Positions 50,589 to 61,900 of a DNA stretch of 64,000 nucleotides are shown piece after piece (positions within the stretch are counted from its first letter, which is position 1; every line of letters starts with the position of its first letter). Source of the stretch: Oscarella lobularis (Eukaryota > Porifera > Homoscleromorpha > Homosclerophorida > Oscarellidae). A program made the position numbers and the translations under genes. Location: the NCBI RefSeq assembly GCF_947507565.1, contig NC_089178.1:2046001-2110000 (forward strand), written 5' to 3'. The notes under the pieces were generated by a model. The model was not told the origin of the DNA. It made no database searches and saw nothing but the letters and a program-made list of their open reading frames with translations.

Positions 50589-50825
50589 GCTGCTTGCACC
50601 CAATTTTCATGTTGTTTTAGATAAGGTTTGTTCTTTGTAGCGCAAGATATAATTATGTGTTCGTTTGTGGCATGTTTCTCTGTTTGTACTGTAGCGTTCT
50701 ACAGTAATGAGTTATTTATCCGTGTTGCGCCCGCGCCCGAGCACTACGCAAGCGCAGCGAAATCGCGAACAGAGAACTTGTTCTAGAGGGTCTCCTTGCT
50801 GCGTTTAGGTTCGCACGCCGTGGCC

Positions 50826-51182
50826 ATGTCCGGCAGTCAAGAGCAGACCAACAAAAAAATACTCCAGTCGCTACAGGAGCAGAGGGAGAAGCTGAAAATG
50901 AAAGAACAGCACCAGCGCCAGCCGGAAAGCCGTAGAGCGGGACCAGTAGCCTCGTCGCGACCTGAATACGGTCGAGGCGTTGGAAGAGGAAAGAATCTCG
51001 CTCAGCAACGAGCGCCCGCCCCCGCGGAACGGGCGGACGCTCATCGCATGCTGGTGAACCAGCGCGCTGCTTTGCAACACGCGCAGTCTCAATCCTACGG
51101 TTGCTATGTGACCCAAGACTCGCAGTTTGGAAATTTGATACTTCCCGTACTGCCACGCATGAACGGCGGCACGAATCAATAG
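50826..51182 (+). CDS. INIP: SOSS complex subunit C (INIP)
   Basis: Single exon, 118 residues (human protein about 104). The C-terminal half carries the family signature: QRAALQHAQSQS then TQDSQFGNLILPVLPR. The N-terminus is charged and helical (KILQSLQEQREKLKMKEQ), as expected. INIP joins the single-strand DNA-binding protein hSSB1/2 and INTS3 in the SOSS complex, which acts in double-strand break repair in the nucleus. The start is the first ATG in frame, before SGSQEQTNKK. It lies 237 bp after laminin chain D and 108 bp before AP-3 mu on the same strand. Confidence 0.9.
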   Translation: MSGSQEQTNKKILQSLQEQREKLKMKEQHQRQPESRRAGPVASSRPEYGRGVGRGKNLAQQRAPAPAERADAHRMLVNQRAALQHAQSQSYGCYVTQDSQFGNLILPVLPRMNGGTNQ

Positions 51183-51290
51183 TCTATTTGCAACGATTTA
51201 TTTATTCACCGTTCTTAGTCCGGGCACTATAGTTCGTGTTCGATCTCACGTTTTATCGAGCTGTTACAGCAGGGAAAACCGACGCCCAAG

Positions 51291-53515
51291 ATGATACACA
51301 GTCTCTTTATGATTAACCAGTCGGGGTGAGTTCGTCTAAAAGTTATCGGGGGCCCTCCAAAAGAACTTGAGTAATTCGTCCTCGTTTCGTCTCAAAGAGA
51401 CATCTTTATGGAGAAGCACTGGCGCAGCACGGTCAGTCGATCCGTATGCGACTACTTCTTCGAAGCGCAAGCAAAGGTACAGTGCAATAGCAAGAGAAAA
51501 AAAGCAATCGACGCAACGTCGTCGCAGGCGAGCCGTCCCGAAGACGTTCCCGTCGTCGTAACGACTCCCCATCACTATCTCGTCACGATATTCCGCTTTA
51601 AGCTCTACTTCGTAGCCGTACTTCAAAACGAAAGTGGGTTTGAAAGGGAAGGGGGGGGAGGGGACATCGTCGGATCGTCGCCTTTTTCTTTTTAGCGCCT
51701 CCGCTCTACGTCGTCGAATTTCTCCATCGAATCATGGACACGTTCGTCGAGTATTTCGGTAGTTGCTCGGAATTGGTGATCAAGGAGCAGTACGTCGTCG
51801 TTTACGAGGTTCGTACTGTAGGAAAGAAATTGGATTTGCTACATCAAATTCCCGTCTTTAGCTTCTCGATGAAATGCTCGATAATGGTTATCCGCACGTG
51901 ACCGATCCCAACGTCTTGCGGGAGATGATTCGACCGCCGACTGTGCTCGGAGCCGTCGTTGACACGGTCACTGGTAGATCGAGGTAAACCGGGTCAAGAA
52001 ATTTCATCTATTTTTTTGGCTGCATGTGTTTTGTCTATAGGATGAGCGAGACTTTGCCCACTGGTCAGCTGTCGAATATTCCTTGGAGACGGCAAGGAGT
52101 GAAGTACGCGAACAATGAGGTTTGCAGAATGTCTTTCTGCGTTTTTTTTTCCAAATCGCTCGCTTAGGCGTATTTTGATTTGGTTGAAGAAATCGATGCA
52201 ATCATTGATAAATCCGTATGTAACCGTTTATGAATTGTAAGTCACGTTTTTCAATGTTGCAACCAGGGAACAACAATCTCGTCAGAAATTCAGGGACACG
52301 TACGTAGCGGATTTTTTCATCATCTAAAATTAGAGAGCCTCTCGTCTTGTGCATAGGTTGAGTCTGTAGTGAAATTATCCGGAATGCCCGGTACATTCCT
52401 GAAAGAGTGTCTCGCTGGAGGGCCTCACTTTAAATTCTTTCTAGATTTGACAATGTCCTTTGTCAATCCACGTCTACTCGATGACGTTAGCTTTCATCCT
52501 TGTGTGCGATTCCGTCGTTGGGAGGCAAGCACAACTAAGCCCCTTTTCAGGTTACATAGAAAGAAATGGATTTCTATAGGCAGAGCGGGTTTTGTCGTTT
52601 GTTCCTCCCGACGGTCGATTCCGTCTTATGTCGTACCACATTACGTCTTCAAGGCAAGACGGGGTTTGAACTTCGGGAATCGTTCGTTTTGATGTAGTTT
52701 TTAATTTAGTGTGGTAACTTTTCCTGTCTGGGTAAAGCCAATGTTTCACTTCAGAGAGGTAATTCGATCGGGAATTGTTTGTTATCTCAAAATCGAGGAA
52801 TTTTCTTGTAGGGCTCGGGTTCTTTGGACATATCTGTCGGTCCCAAGCAAACAATGGGAAAACAGGTTTGTTCCGCGTAACGTTTTCGACTATTCTTATG
52901 CTCTCTAATAGGTCGAGGAAGTTGAATTGAATGTGGTTATGCCAAAGATGGTACAGAACTGCACGTTGACACCTACAGGCAATCCCGTCTCCGTTTTATT
53001 CTCTTCCTTTGTCATAATCTTTTTCAGTTGGAAATTATCTGTTTGATCCTACGACGAAGACTCTAAAGTGGCACGTGAGTTTGTCTGAGGGTTTTGATGT
53101 GGTGTACTACTTCGCCTATAGATCGGTCGATTGATGCCACAGAAATTGATTCAACTAAAAGGCTCGGTACGCGCACACGTCTCTGCAATTCGATAAAATA
53201 ATTTCCTTGCTTTTTCAGCTCACACTTCAAACCGGGGCCCCTCTGCCTGATTCCAACCCATCAGTGGAAGTGTGCACACAATTACCTTCCGAATAGCATT
53301 TTTACGACGAGCGTTTTCGCTTAGGTTGCCTTCAAAGTTCCCTCGTTTGCTGTCTCAGGATTGAAGGTGAACAGACTAGACATCTATGGCGAGGTCATCC
53401 AAAAAATACAGTGTCTTGCTCGCATTTCATGCCGTATTTTATTCCATAGAAATACAAGCCTTTTAAGGGTGTCAAATACACAACCAAAGCGGGCAAATTT
53501 CAGGTTAGGTCGTAA
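51291..53515 (+). CDS. AP3M1-like: AP-3 complex subunit mu
   Basis: A gene of small exons starting MIHSLFMINQSGDIF and continuing EKHWRSTVSRSVCDYFFEAQ. Later exons encode LPTGQLSNIPWRRQGVKYANNEAYFD, the start of the mu homology domain (FVNPRLLDDVSFHPCVRFRRWE), FVLPPDGRFRLMSYH, SGLKVNRLDIYGE and the terminal FKGVKYTTKAGKFQVRS with TAA at 53513-53515. It matches AP-3 mu from end to end. The N-terminal longin-like part packs into the AP-3 core and the mu homology domain binds YxxPhi sorting signals, so AP-3 sends cargo from endosomes to lysosomes and related organelles. The last residues need read-through of a GT that looks like a donor, and they agree with the known ending (QVRT). I did not close each exon. 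Confidence 0.9.
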
Positions 53516-53726
53516 AGAGATTTTGAAGAAGTGGCCATCCTGTGCAGCACGCCCTTTTTTTTCTTTTCTACATGATTGTTGCTTGAGTGTGCTTAATAGG
53601 GATAAAATGTTACGAACCCAACGAAATCGATCGCATGTTCCTCGCTGCAAGTGAAGAAAAAAGGTACGTTTTATTATTTTTTTGTATCTGCCCGCGCTTG
53701 CGTGTAAGTCGTGGATCTTTTCTACT

Positions 53727-55746
53727 TTACACTAGCGACTCGTCTCGAAATACGATATTTATCGATTCAACTACAGAATTGCCGGCGCTCGACTCGTCGA
53801 ATTTGTACGCACCAGTCCAGGGCGCATTCAACTTGAAGGCGGGAGGCGGCGGCCGAGGGGGCGGAGGGGGCGGAGGCGCACGCCGTCGGCCACTGCCCGT
53901 GCGCCGTCGCTCAGCGCACACTCGCCGCGGTTCTTCGCACATCCTTGGTCTTTTTTGAGGAGGTGGACTCGTATCAGGATCCGCTTTTTCTCTAGGTACT
54001 GCCGTTGCTGATAGGTCCGACGACGGCGTTCCGCTGTCTTCAACGCTGCCGCTGCTGCTACTTAATTTGTTATTTGGCGGAGGCGGTCGCGGCTGGGGTA
54101 GCGACGAGCGTCGTCTGCAGTCGAGATGAATTAGCTGCATGAATCCGCTGTCTTGCGAGTTTCGTCGTTTTGCTGGCAATTTCAAGCCTTCGCATCCAAT
54201 TGCGACGACTGCCGGCAAAGATTGGCTGACGGAGCGCGACAGAGAGTAGCGCCGCTCCGAATAGGAGACGCGACGGCACGTCAAAATGGCCTTGAACGTC
54301 TCGCGAAACTTTTTGTTTCGCAGGCCGTAGATCATGGGATTACACGCCGAATTGATCAAGGCCAATAAATACGTGACGTAATCGACGGTCGGCGACACGT
54401 CCCGACCGGTGAACGTCGACCAGAGATTGACGGAGTAGTACGGAAACCAGCAGAGAAGAAAAACGCCGATCACCGTGAGAACGGTTTTAGCGAGACGTCG
54501 TTCCAACGCCAATTGACGTACAGAACGTCGATATCGACTCGTACTGTGACCTTGCACGCTGCCGATCCAGCAGAGCGACGGCGTGCTGCCGCGGCGACGA
54601 CACGGCTCCGGCGTGCGGGAAGCCGACGGCGAGTCGGGGTAGTCGCCCGTAGCCGCTCCGCCGTTCTCGGCGTTCTGTTTGAGTCGTTTCGCTCGCTTGT
54701 CCATTCGCCAGAAAATTCCGATATAGGCGAAGGTCATGACGAGGAGAGGAATTATGAAGAGGCCGATTACGATCGCCGTGTTGTACCATTGGTCGGCACC
54801 GCGTTTCGCCCAGGCGACGGCACATCGATTCTTGCCGTCGTTGAAATCGAACGAACCGAGCCCGACGAGCGGCGGAAAGCTGAAAATAGTCGCGTGAAGC
54901 CAGACGTAAGCGATCATCAAAGCCGCTCGCCGATATGATCGCTGACGGGCTCGGGGATGCGACGTCGAGTAGTACCTAAGGGAGAAAAAGAAGCCGCTCT
55001 AGTATTGTCGCTCGGAGAATCTATAGGTATGAGGGAGGATGCGTTCCGTGTCGTCGTTTGCAAGGATGCAAACGACAACTGTGGTCACTTAGGTTAGGAC
55101 AACAAATTATAGATGAATAACGGCTCATCTCCATCCGATAGGCGTTGCGGTTTATGGGGCCGCTCTCGAAACACGCGCGACGCTTTAGAAAAATTGCCGC
55201 TCGACTGTACGACGACGACAACGATAAAGGGCTCTAGCTACTGAGGGTGTTTCCTGGGAAACGGGTGGTGCAGGTGCTATGCAATCCGAGCCGGCACAAG
55301 TGCGTAAACTCGGTTGCACGAGGGGAGGACCCCCCTCTCCGCTTCCCTGGTTTTCGTTTCCTGCGATCTGTCACTAACCGTTCGACGGAGATGGCAGCGA
55401 GCGTGACGATGCTCGCGCCTGAGAAGAGAACACTCAGGAAACCGGCGGCGCGGCACCACGCGTCACCGAATATCCATCGACGCACGGCGAGACTGGCGGC
55501 GACGAACGGGACGCTGACGACAGCGACGCAGATGTCGGCGATGGCGAGATTGACGATGAGTAGATTGGTGACCGTTCGAAGTCGAGGACGCAAGTAGATG
55601 GTCGCGCAGACGAGCGAGCCGAAAAAGAGAGCGATGATGCCGACTAGAATGACGGCGGCGCTTTCAATTGCACCGATCCACTGGGGATCATCATCATTGG
55701 TGGCGTTTGTCGCATTCATGACGACAGCGCTTGTAGTAGCATCCAT
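53727..55746 (-). CDS. Rhodopsin-class GPCR, GPR161-like
   Basis: Two exons (55379-55746, 53727-54975) across a 403-bp intron give 538 residues; the split falls in the E-R-Y motif at the end of TM3. Seven membrane segments are visible. Class A marks: NLAIAD in TM2, a TM3 Cys (DAWCRAAG), VERYY, a Cys in the second extracellular loop (KNRCAVAW), CWFPYY in TM6 and NPMIY in TM7. The span RRWIFGDAWC, AYVWLHATIFSFPPLVG and SFDFNDGKNRCAVAWA is more like GPR161 than amine or peptide receptors as I remember them. The tail contains SQDSGF, also reminiscent of GPR161, followed by a Pro-rich stretch. The third cytoplasmic loop is long and Ser/Arg-rich. GPR161 is a ciliary, Gs-coupled brake on Hedgehog signalling. 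Orthology needs a phylogeny. It converges with AP-3 mu. Confidence 0.8.
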
Positions 55747-55987
55747 CTTCGTTCGGCGAGAGGAATGATATGTTATTAGGGATCGTAAATGGAATTCGAC
55801 GGATGATAAGACGATGATGCAAGGACGGCCCCGTGGGCACATTTCAAGCCACGCCTTTCTTGCAGGTGTTGCTTTGCCTACAGTTGTTTGTTTGCATCCA
55901 AATCAGAGGGAAGAGAAGGACAGCCGTTCATTACAGTGAAATCTGATCCCTCCCAGGCAGGCCAAGCACGAAAAGGAAATCAAAAGG

Positions 55988-56020
55988 TACATTTTAATAG
56001 AACTCGTATATTAAAATGTA
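55988..56020. repeat. Inverted repeat, 12-bp arms
   Basis: TACATTTTAATA, a 9-nt loop, then TATTAAAATGTA, perfectly paired, in the gap between the GPCR and NELF-B. It may be a hairpin or a cis-regulatory palindrome; no function can be assigned. The rest of 55747-56250 shows no gene that I can support, although the first exon of NELF-B should be there. Confidence 0.7.
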
Positions 56021-56250
56021 TCACATCTCTATGATGAAATTTTTTAGGAAATACAAAAGTTCGAATTCTCCACGTGTTCGGATTGCAGAAGTCACGAGGA
56101 CGGCCGCGCGCGCTAAGCCCAAAGGCCGCTATGGAGGCCTTCAGACCTCCACGCGTTTTTGCACCCCACCGGAGCTCCGGCGTATCAGCCCGATTTTCTG
56201 GCCAACAACTGCTCCCGAAGCGATATATAAATGAGATTTTAATCACCAAG

Positions 56251-58240
56251 CGACACTGGATTCGGCTGGACGAGCCTATCAAGGCGGAGACTTCATCCGC
56301 GATGCGCTGGGAAGTGGGAACCCGATCGAGGTCATAACTCACTTTCAGCGCGAAAACGGTCTCGCCATCGATGCCCTGCACCCCGTCCTACCCCTCCTCG
56401 ATCTCCACGACGTAACGCGACGCGAAATCCACGCCAATCTCTACGAACAACTCGAAACGACGCTACTATCAAAACTCGTCGCTCTCGCGCCTGATCGTAT
56501 CCTCGCGCTCGTCGATTCGGGCTTCGAATTCGCTCGTCGACCGGAGAATCCTCTCCGATCGGTCGTCCTTCGCCTTCTCGACGCCCTTCCCACGATCCCC
56601 GACCGAATCCTCGACGAACTGAGCGACGATCAAGCGCTCTACGAATCGTGCGCCGTCGGCGTCAAACGTCAAATATGGGAGAAAAACGTCGGCTTATTCG
56701 GCGACGAAGTGCGCCCGCTGCTCGATCGCTACGTCGACGAGAAGGAACGACTCGTTTCGAGCGTCGGCGTCGATTTTTTCGGCGTGTCGCCGCGCGCGCG
56801 ACGCCAACACGAAACGGTGAAAGGTCTCACGACGTACGTCGGCGGATCGCTGAAACTCTACAATATGCTGCTCCAGTTCATTCGGACACTCTTCTTGTCG
56901 ACGAAAATCGTTCACTATTGCACGCTACGAGCCGACATGCTCATGTCGTTGCACGATCTCGAAGCGACGCACGTTCTCGGCGCCGATCCGTGTCACGAGT
57001 TCGGCTGGTGCTTGGATGCGTGCATACGAGAGCGCGGCGTCGATCCCAAGCACGGGCAGAAATTGGAGAAGATACTCGACGATATACGATCGCCTAAGGA
57101 GCAGATGAGAGGGTGAGTACTTAGATATTTTAATTTATTTATTTATTTATTAACTAATTTAGAGATATTTCGATGTTGCTTTGCGATCCCTATGCTGTTC
57201 ATGCTGTCACGAATACGATTGTCAGTCAGTTGCATGATACTGTGAATCGAGAAGATCTTCCACGTGTAAGATACATATTATTAGTATGTTTGCCGTAATG
57301 TGTTCTGTATTACTTCTTAGGTAAATATGGAATTTTGTCTTCTGATTCGGCTGCTCCAGTTTGGATTGAATGCGTGGGACATGATCAACGGGCAGAATTT
57401 CACTGAAGATGATTTGGTGCGTCAATTAATTATTTAATCACTAAGCTAACATTTTTATCAACGTCTTTCTGTTGATTAGAGCATGGTTTCATTGACCGAG
57501 TGTCTACCAGCTCTCGCTGAAATTCTTGTCAAACAATCTATCTCCGGTTTTGATCCTCAGCCGAATTCCACAGCAAAACCAAACGAGGCATTAGCGCGAT
57601 TCATGCAAATCGACCAACCGGCGCAGGCGTTCACATTAGAATTTGCCATCCACGCCGCCGAGAAGCGCGACGAGTTTCTATTGCACTCCATACTTTCACC
57701 TATAGCCCACGCCTGTTTGAGCATGCCAGACGTTCCATCGTTATTTTTTCATCGATTCACACACGCCTTGGCGTGCATCACTGACCCAATGCCAAGCTCG
57801 TCCTTCTTCAATCTCGTTTTCGACGACTTTCTTCTCAATTTTGTATCGTGCGAGGGCGTTGCTCGGCAGCTGCATCAACTTCTCTGGCAATTATGTGAAA
57901 GACTCAAGGATGCTGATCTAATAGGTCATTTTATTGAAGCCAGTCGGCCGGCGGAAGACGTAAGACATGCAAATACGCGACCAGGTGGCAACCACTTGTG
58001 GTCACACAATTGGTTGTCTACTAAAATTTTTCTTGAACGCACTCTTCCTTCTAGCATTCGATCGAAGCAAAGGAATTCTATGTTCAGCTGATGGAAAAGG
58101 TCTCCGCTCTACAGAATCAGAAGCCACAGCTGCAGCAGCAACAGCAAGTGTCCCCGTCACCCCTCGAAGTGGCCAACTCTCCTCTTTTGGACATCTTACC
58201 GCGATCGGCTCCCACCTCTCCCCCCATGGAAACGCAGTGA
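56251..58240 (+). CDS. NELFB: Negative elongation factor B (NELF-B/COBRA1)
   Basis: Exons give PIEVITHFQRENGLAIDAL, YESCAVGVKRQIWEKNVGLF, LKLYNMLLQFIRTLFLSTK, VHYCTLRADMLMSLHDLE, DPCHEFGWCLDACIRERGVD, MLLCDPYAV and a later conserved helical part, ending in a Gln/Pro/Ser-rich tail with TGA at 58238-58240. These are NELF-B hallmarks. NELF holds promoter-proximal RNA polymerase II paused together with DSIF. The open frame reaches back to 56235 with no ATG. The first bases probably follow an acceptor (CACCAAG at 56244-56250), so a short upstream first exon is missing; the family protein begins only about five residues before this point. It converges with Snapin, 94 bp apart. Confidence 0.9.
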
Positions 58241-58334
58241 GTGATAGACCAAAAAAAAGGAGGAAAAAATTCGCGTGACGCTGCTAGGTGTGATTATTCG
58301 TCGTTTGTTTTATTACTATTAGATACTGATTTCT

Positions 58335-58859
58335 CTACGAAAGTTGACTTGGGTCGAGCATTGCCTTTCTTCGCGCCGATTCTCTCGCTATGTGCTGGTT
58401 CAGTCGCGTGAGTCGCTCCTGCAAAAATTGCACGTCCACGAGAAGATTAAAAAAAAAGTGACGTTGTGCTCACGTACTTGAACACTTTCCAAGAGATTGT
58501 TCACCAGCAGGATTCGATGCTTGGAATTCTCCAAATTCTGCACGTACGGATCGAGGCTGATAGGCGCCTTCTGCAAATCGGACAGGCGATGGAGTTCTAC
58601 GCGATTCGCTCTAGCAAAACGTGTCATAATCATACGGAAGTGCTTTACCCTTGGACAACTTGTCGACGTATTCCCGCAATTCGACCTGACTTTGCCTGGT
58701 AAGAGAGAAAAGAAATCGTTTCCCGTTGCGAGACCCCACGAGCCAATTGCGATTCAAAACTCACCGAACGGCCTTCACTTTTAGGTCGACTTCCTCCACG
58801 GCCGGTCTGAGCACCGAAAGAATGCCGTCAGTGAGGGAATCGGTCGAGTCTGTTGCCAT
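58335..58859 (-). CDS. SNAPIN: Snapin (BLOC-1/BORC subunit)
   Basis: Four small exons read on the - strand from ATG at 58859: MATDSTDSLTDGILSVLRPA then VEEVDLKVKAVR (58765-58859); QSQVELREYVDKLSK (from 58695); ANRVELHRLSDLQKAPISLD continuing PYVQNLENSKHRILLVNNLLESVQ; and ERLTRLNQHIARESARRKAM with a stop at 58335-58337. The core matches Snapin: LRPAVQQLD, ESQVELREQID, LDPYVKKL, VVLVNNIL and RLNHSVAKETARRRAML in the vertebrate protein. About 120 residues, coiled coil. The second intron is only about 42 bp and its acceptor must be the second AG (TAGAG|CG) to avoid a stop. Snapin belongs to BLOC-1, which cooperates with AP-3, and to BORC, which positions lysosomes. It is head-to-head with GNPTAB. 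Confidence 0.9.
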
Positions 58860-58905
58860 ATAGGTCACGTGATGTATAGAACCGGAAGCCCCGAATAGTA
58901 AGCAA
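58860..58905. promoter_or_regulatory. 46-bp bidirectional promoter with CLEAR-like E-box
   Basis: The entire gap between the start codons of Snapin (-) and GNPTAB (+) is 46 bp and contains GTCACGTGAT at 58864-58873. This differs at one position from the CLEAR element GTCACGTGAC bound by TFEB/MITF-type factors on vertebrate lysosomal genes. Transcription start sites probably lie inside or very near this gap, so a shared element is likely. Function is inferred from the motif and neighbours only. Confidence 0.6.
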
Positions 58906-61900
58906 ATGGCCCTCGCTAAACTCCTCCAGCGTCGGCTCTATACGTTTCTCAACTCGCGATCGGGCATTGCTCTATGTCTGACGGCCACCGTGATCGTTCT
59001 CGTCTCCGGTTTTCAGTTCGGCGAGGTAAAGGAAACTCGCGATCTGCATGTTGACTTTCTTACTACCTCTCTCGACTTTCTAGACGGCTCTGCGATGGAG
59101 CATGGATCAATATGATGCAGCATTTAGCTTCTATCACGACAACATCGCCGGGAAGTCGTTTCAAGACAAGTGAGAGCCCACAGCCACGTGAGTTTCTTTC
59201 TTTGTTTCTACGCCTCTCTCTCGTAGAATTTCCGCGCCGATTCCGATTGACATCGTGTACACGTGGGTAAACGGCTCCGATCCGGAGCTTCTCGAGGCGC
59301 TCGCGAGGGTGAAAATCGAATTAGAAGCCGAAAAAAATCGGACAAAGTTAGACGAGGAAAATTCAAACGCGATTTTTCGCTAAGCTGATTCTATCAGGGA
59401 ACGAGAGCGCCTACTCGAAGCACAGAAGCAGAAAGAACTCGAACAAAGAAAGTAAGAGAAAGAAAAACGAATTTTGGAGACTTTTTTCGTTCAGTTTTTT
59501 TTTTCGTTTTTAGAAACGCGACGTTGACTAACAGCGTCAATTCCAGTCGAAATGCGAGAAACGCCTCTAGGAACGACGCAACAAAAGTTTCCTCTTCGCC
59601 GACATCACTCCGACGTCGTCTGCCGCAGACAAAAGAAACGGCAACAGCGTCAAAACCAAAGAAGCCCGTAAAACGGACGGGTAGACAGGGGAAGAGGGAG
59701 AAAGTCTTTTCACCTAATATTAAATCCAACGCGAGGAGTCTCAAATCTGTGTCGAAATTGAATGCTAATAAGAAAGGAGAAGAACCGACGAAGCAACGTC
59801 ACGTCAACGTCAACGTCAGCGTCAATGTGAATGGGACTATTAGAAACAATGAAACGGAGGGAAAAGCGACCGTTTTGTCGTCAGAAAGTGCTACGAAAGG
59901 TCGCAAGGCGCCAAGTGTTCGCCAACCCAAGACGAGAGTCAAATGGGAGAAAATGCCAGAGTAAGAAGAATACAGTAGAAAAGAATGAGAAAATGACTTG
60001 GCTCTTTTCAGTCTGGAACCGCCGAAGCCTACCGAAGCGGCTCCCGTTGCGAAAAAGGAAGAAAAGGGCGTCTGTACTGGCAGGCTCTGTCTGCCCGCGT
60101 ACGCCGTCTTGTTTCGCGGCTTTCCGTCGAACGTTACCCTGAAGGAGGCGAGCGTTGATAGATCGTCGCGTTTTCGTTTTTGGCTAATTTTTTTTTCTTG
60201 CTGGTAGATTCGAAGTATTGATAAAACGTTTGCGTCCGCGATGAAGGCGATGCGCGTCACGTCGGAAGGGGCGCACAAGGAGACGGTAACGTACGTGCAA
60301 TTTCCTTACGAAAGAGCAGGTGATGAGCAATTCATCTGCACGCTTGGCGCACAACGGAACGTGTCTTTTTTTCTAGCCAAAGACGTGTCAAAGAAATTAC
60401 TTACGTGGAAGAAGAAGAACGTCAGTTCAACGGTGGGCTATCTCGTAAGTTTGTTTTCAGTTTTTCTCGCTGAATAATCGAGGTTGATTAGACGGACGAT
60501 TGTGAAGTGAACTGCTGCTTCAAAATGAAAAATCTTGTCTTATTAAAGTCCCTTGCCGTCAATCTGACTCATTTGGAATTGACGAGAGCAATGGTGCAGC
60601 AGTTTTCGCAACAGATTGCATCAGTACGTTGATTATACGTATAATATATAAAGTGGTGTCGGTCAAGTTTTGTTGATTTCTTCAGGTCACCTTATTTTCC
60701 AATCACAGCATCGGAGTCATCAAATTTTCCAATATTTCGTACGCCGAAAGTGCACTGAAACTTGTAAGACAAAATCACTGTTCACAAGGACGACGCTTCT
60801 CTGAACGTTTGATATCTCAGTCCAAGGGAAACGTCACCGTAGGCAATCGCTCCGTCAGTTTGGCTCCCGCCTTCGTCGCTTGGGATCCTATGACGCCACT
60901 CGACGATTCAAAAAAAGAAGAAGTTCCGGACGATGATATCATGTCGGCAAATCGTTTCCAAGACAACGAGGTAAGCGTTGTCGAGCGGCGAAAGAGCGCG
61001 CAACTCGACGCAAATCCGATGCTAGGAACTACGCTATTCGTTGAGATCGGTCGAAAAGTTCGTTCCGTGGATTCGACACATCTACATTGTTACAAATGGT
61101 CAGATACCGTACTGGTTGGATTTGGATAATCCTAGAGTGACCGTTGTCACTCACAAAGTACGCTGAACGTGTGCCGTCTTTTGGTTCACAGTTTTTTCTG
61201 ACTGTTCGTCTTTAGGATCTTTTTCCCAACGAGACTCACCTTCCAACGTTCAGTTCACCCGCAATCGAAACCCACATCCATCGCATACCGGGTCTCTCCA
61301 AGAAATTCATCTACATGAACGACGACGTGCTCTTTGGAAAGGAAGTTTATCCGGACGACTTTTACAGCTATTCCGGAGGCCACAGAGTAGCTAAAAAAAC
61401 GACTGGTATGGTTTGTTCTGACAGAATTTCTCCTAGGTCTATTTGGCGTGGCAAGTTCCCCAGTGTTCCGAAGGCTGCCCGACGAATTGGATCAGGGACC
61501 GGTACTGCGACGTGTCATGCAACAATTCGGCGTGCGATTGGGACGGAGGCGATTGCGAAGGTAAACGTACTCGGTCAAGCAAATGAAAGAGTACCGTAAT
61601 GAGGAGGCATCGTTAATTAAGGAAAAAGTCCAAGATCTGCCTATAATTTTCGGAGTTGGCATTCCAGTAGTTATTCGTCAGATCCCAAAAGATACTGCAA
61701 TGTTGGGTGCGCCGATGCGTGGCTAGGAGACCGATACTGCGATGCGGTAACTTAATTGTGCATGGGGGCAAAAAATTAGATACTAATCTCTCGTCATCTC
61801 CAAGGCGTGCAATATTCGTGAGTGCGGCTTTGACGTGGGAGATTGCGGAATGGCCAACTTTCGCCAACTTCACGACGTTGAACTGGAAGATGACAACAGG

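Noticed and set aside
53587-53958. Gly/Arg-rich frame downstream of AP-3 mu
   Set aside because: It is the antisense of the Pro-rich tail of the GPCR; the AP-3 mu stop at 53513-53515 agrees with the family C-terminus.
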